Positions 5,541-5,552 of a DNA stretch of 5,552 bases are shown here, piece after piece; position 1 is the first letter of the stretch, and each line of letters begins with the position of its first letter. A program made the position numbers and the translations under genes. The notes under the pieces are model-generated. The model had not been told where the DNA came from and ran no database searches. It saw only the letters and a program-made list of their open reading frames with translations. The stretch lies in assembly GCA_002455755.1 (NCBI GenBank), contig DKLL01000029.1, positions 5,863 through 11,414 on the forward strand, read 5' to 3'. The DNA is from Acinetobacter sp. UBA6641 (GTDB taxonomy: Bacteria; Pseudomonadota; Gammaproteobacteria; Pseudomonadales; Moraxellaceae).

Positions 5541-5552
5541 GTGCCATATTTT

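Overview
This window looks like chromosomal backbone DNA from a gammaproteobacterium, most likely Acinetobacter or a close relative in the Moraxellaceae. The basis is AT-leaning intergenic DNA, coding usage rich in A/T-ending codons, and several protein sequences (P-loop kinase, rhodanese, Orn, SecB) that resemble Acinetobacter homologues from memory. No search was run, so the genus is an inference. No phage genes, transposase, CRISPR array, tRNA or rRNA was found.

Layout. (1) Positions 1-420 hold the 3' end of an unrecognised plus-strand gene for a protein with a C-terminal membrane anchor. (2) A minus-strand FlaR/adenylate-kinase-like P-loop kinase (424-957) converges on it with only 3 bp between the stop codons. 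(3) After a 204-bp AT-rich gap comes tcdA/csdL (1162-1950, minus), the cyclase that finishes the tRNA t6A modification. (4) A 536-bp gene-free stretch (1951-2486) contains the most unusual part of the window. There, a 108-bp block at 2307-2414 is built from overlapping perfect or near-perfect inverted repeats inside an outer inverted repeat, followed by a GC hairpin. (5) orn (2487-3041, minus) and rsgA (3166-4224, plus) are divergent across 124 bp, as in E. coli. (6) A plus-strand cluster of a membrane-anchored rhodanese (yibN-like), grxC and secB (4318-5493) ends in a strong intrinsic terminator at 5511-5540. The same order, yibN-grxC-secB, is known from E. coli.

How the genes fit together. 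Most are housekeeping genes linked to RNA or protein quality. TcdA modifies tRNA, Orn clears di- to penta-ribonucleotides left by RNA decay, and RsgA is a 30S-subunit maturation GTPase. GrxC supplies dithiol reduction, the rhodanese probably handles sulfane sulfur or redox chemistry at the inner membrane, and SecB is the export chaperone that delivers preproteins to SecA.

I found no new multi-gene system. The structured block at 2307-2414 is the one element that ordinary annotation does not explain. The best guesses are a dispersed intergenic repeat (REP/MITE-like) or a structured RNA, and a genome-wide copy count would decide between them.
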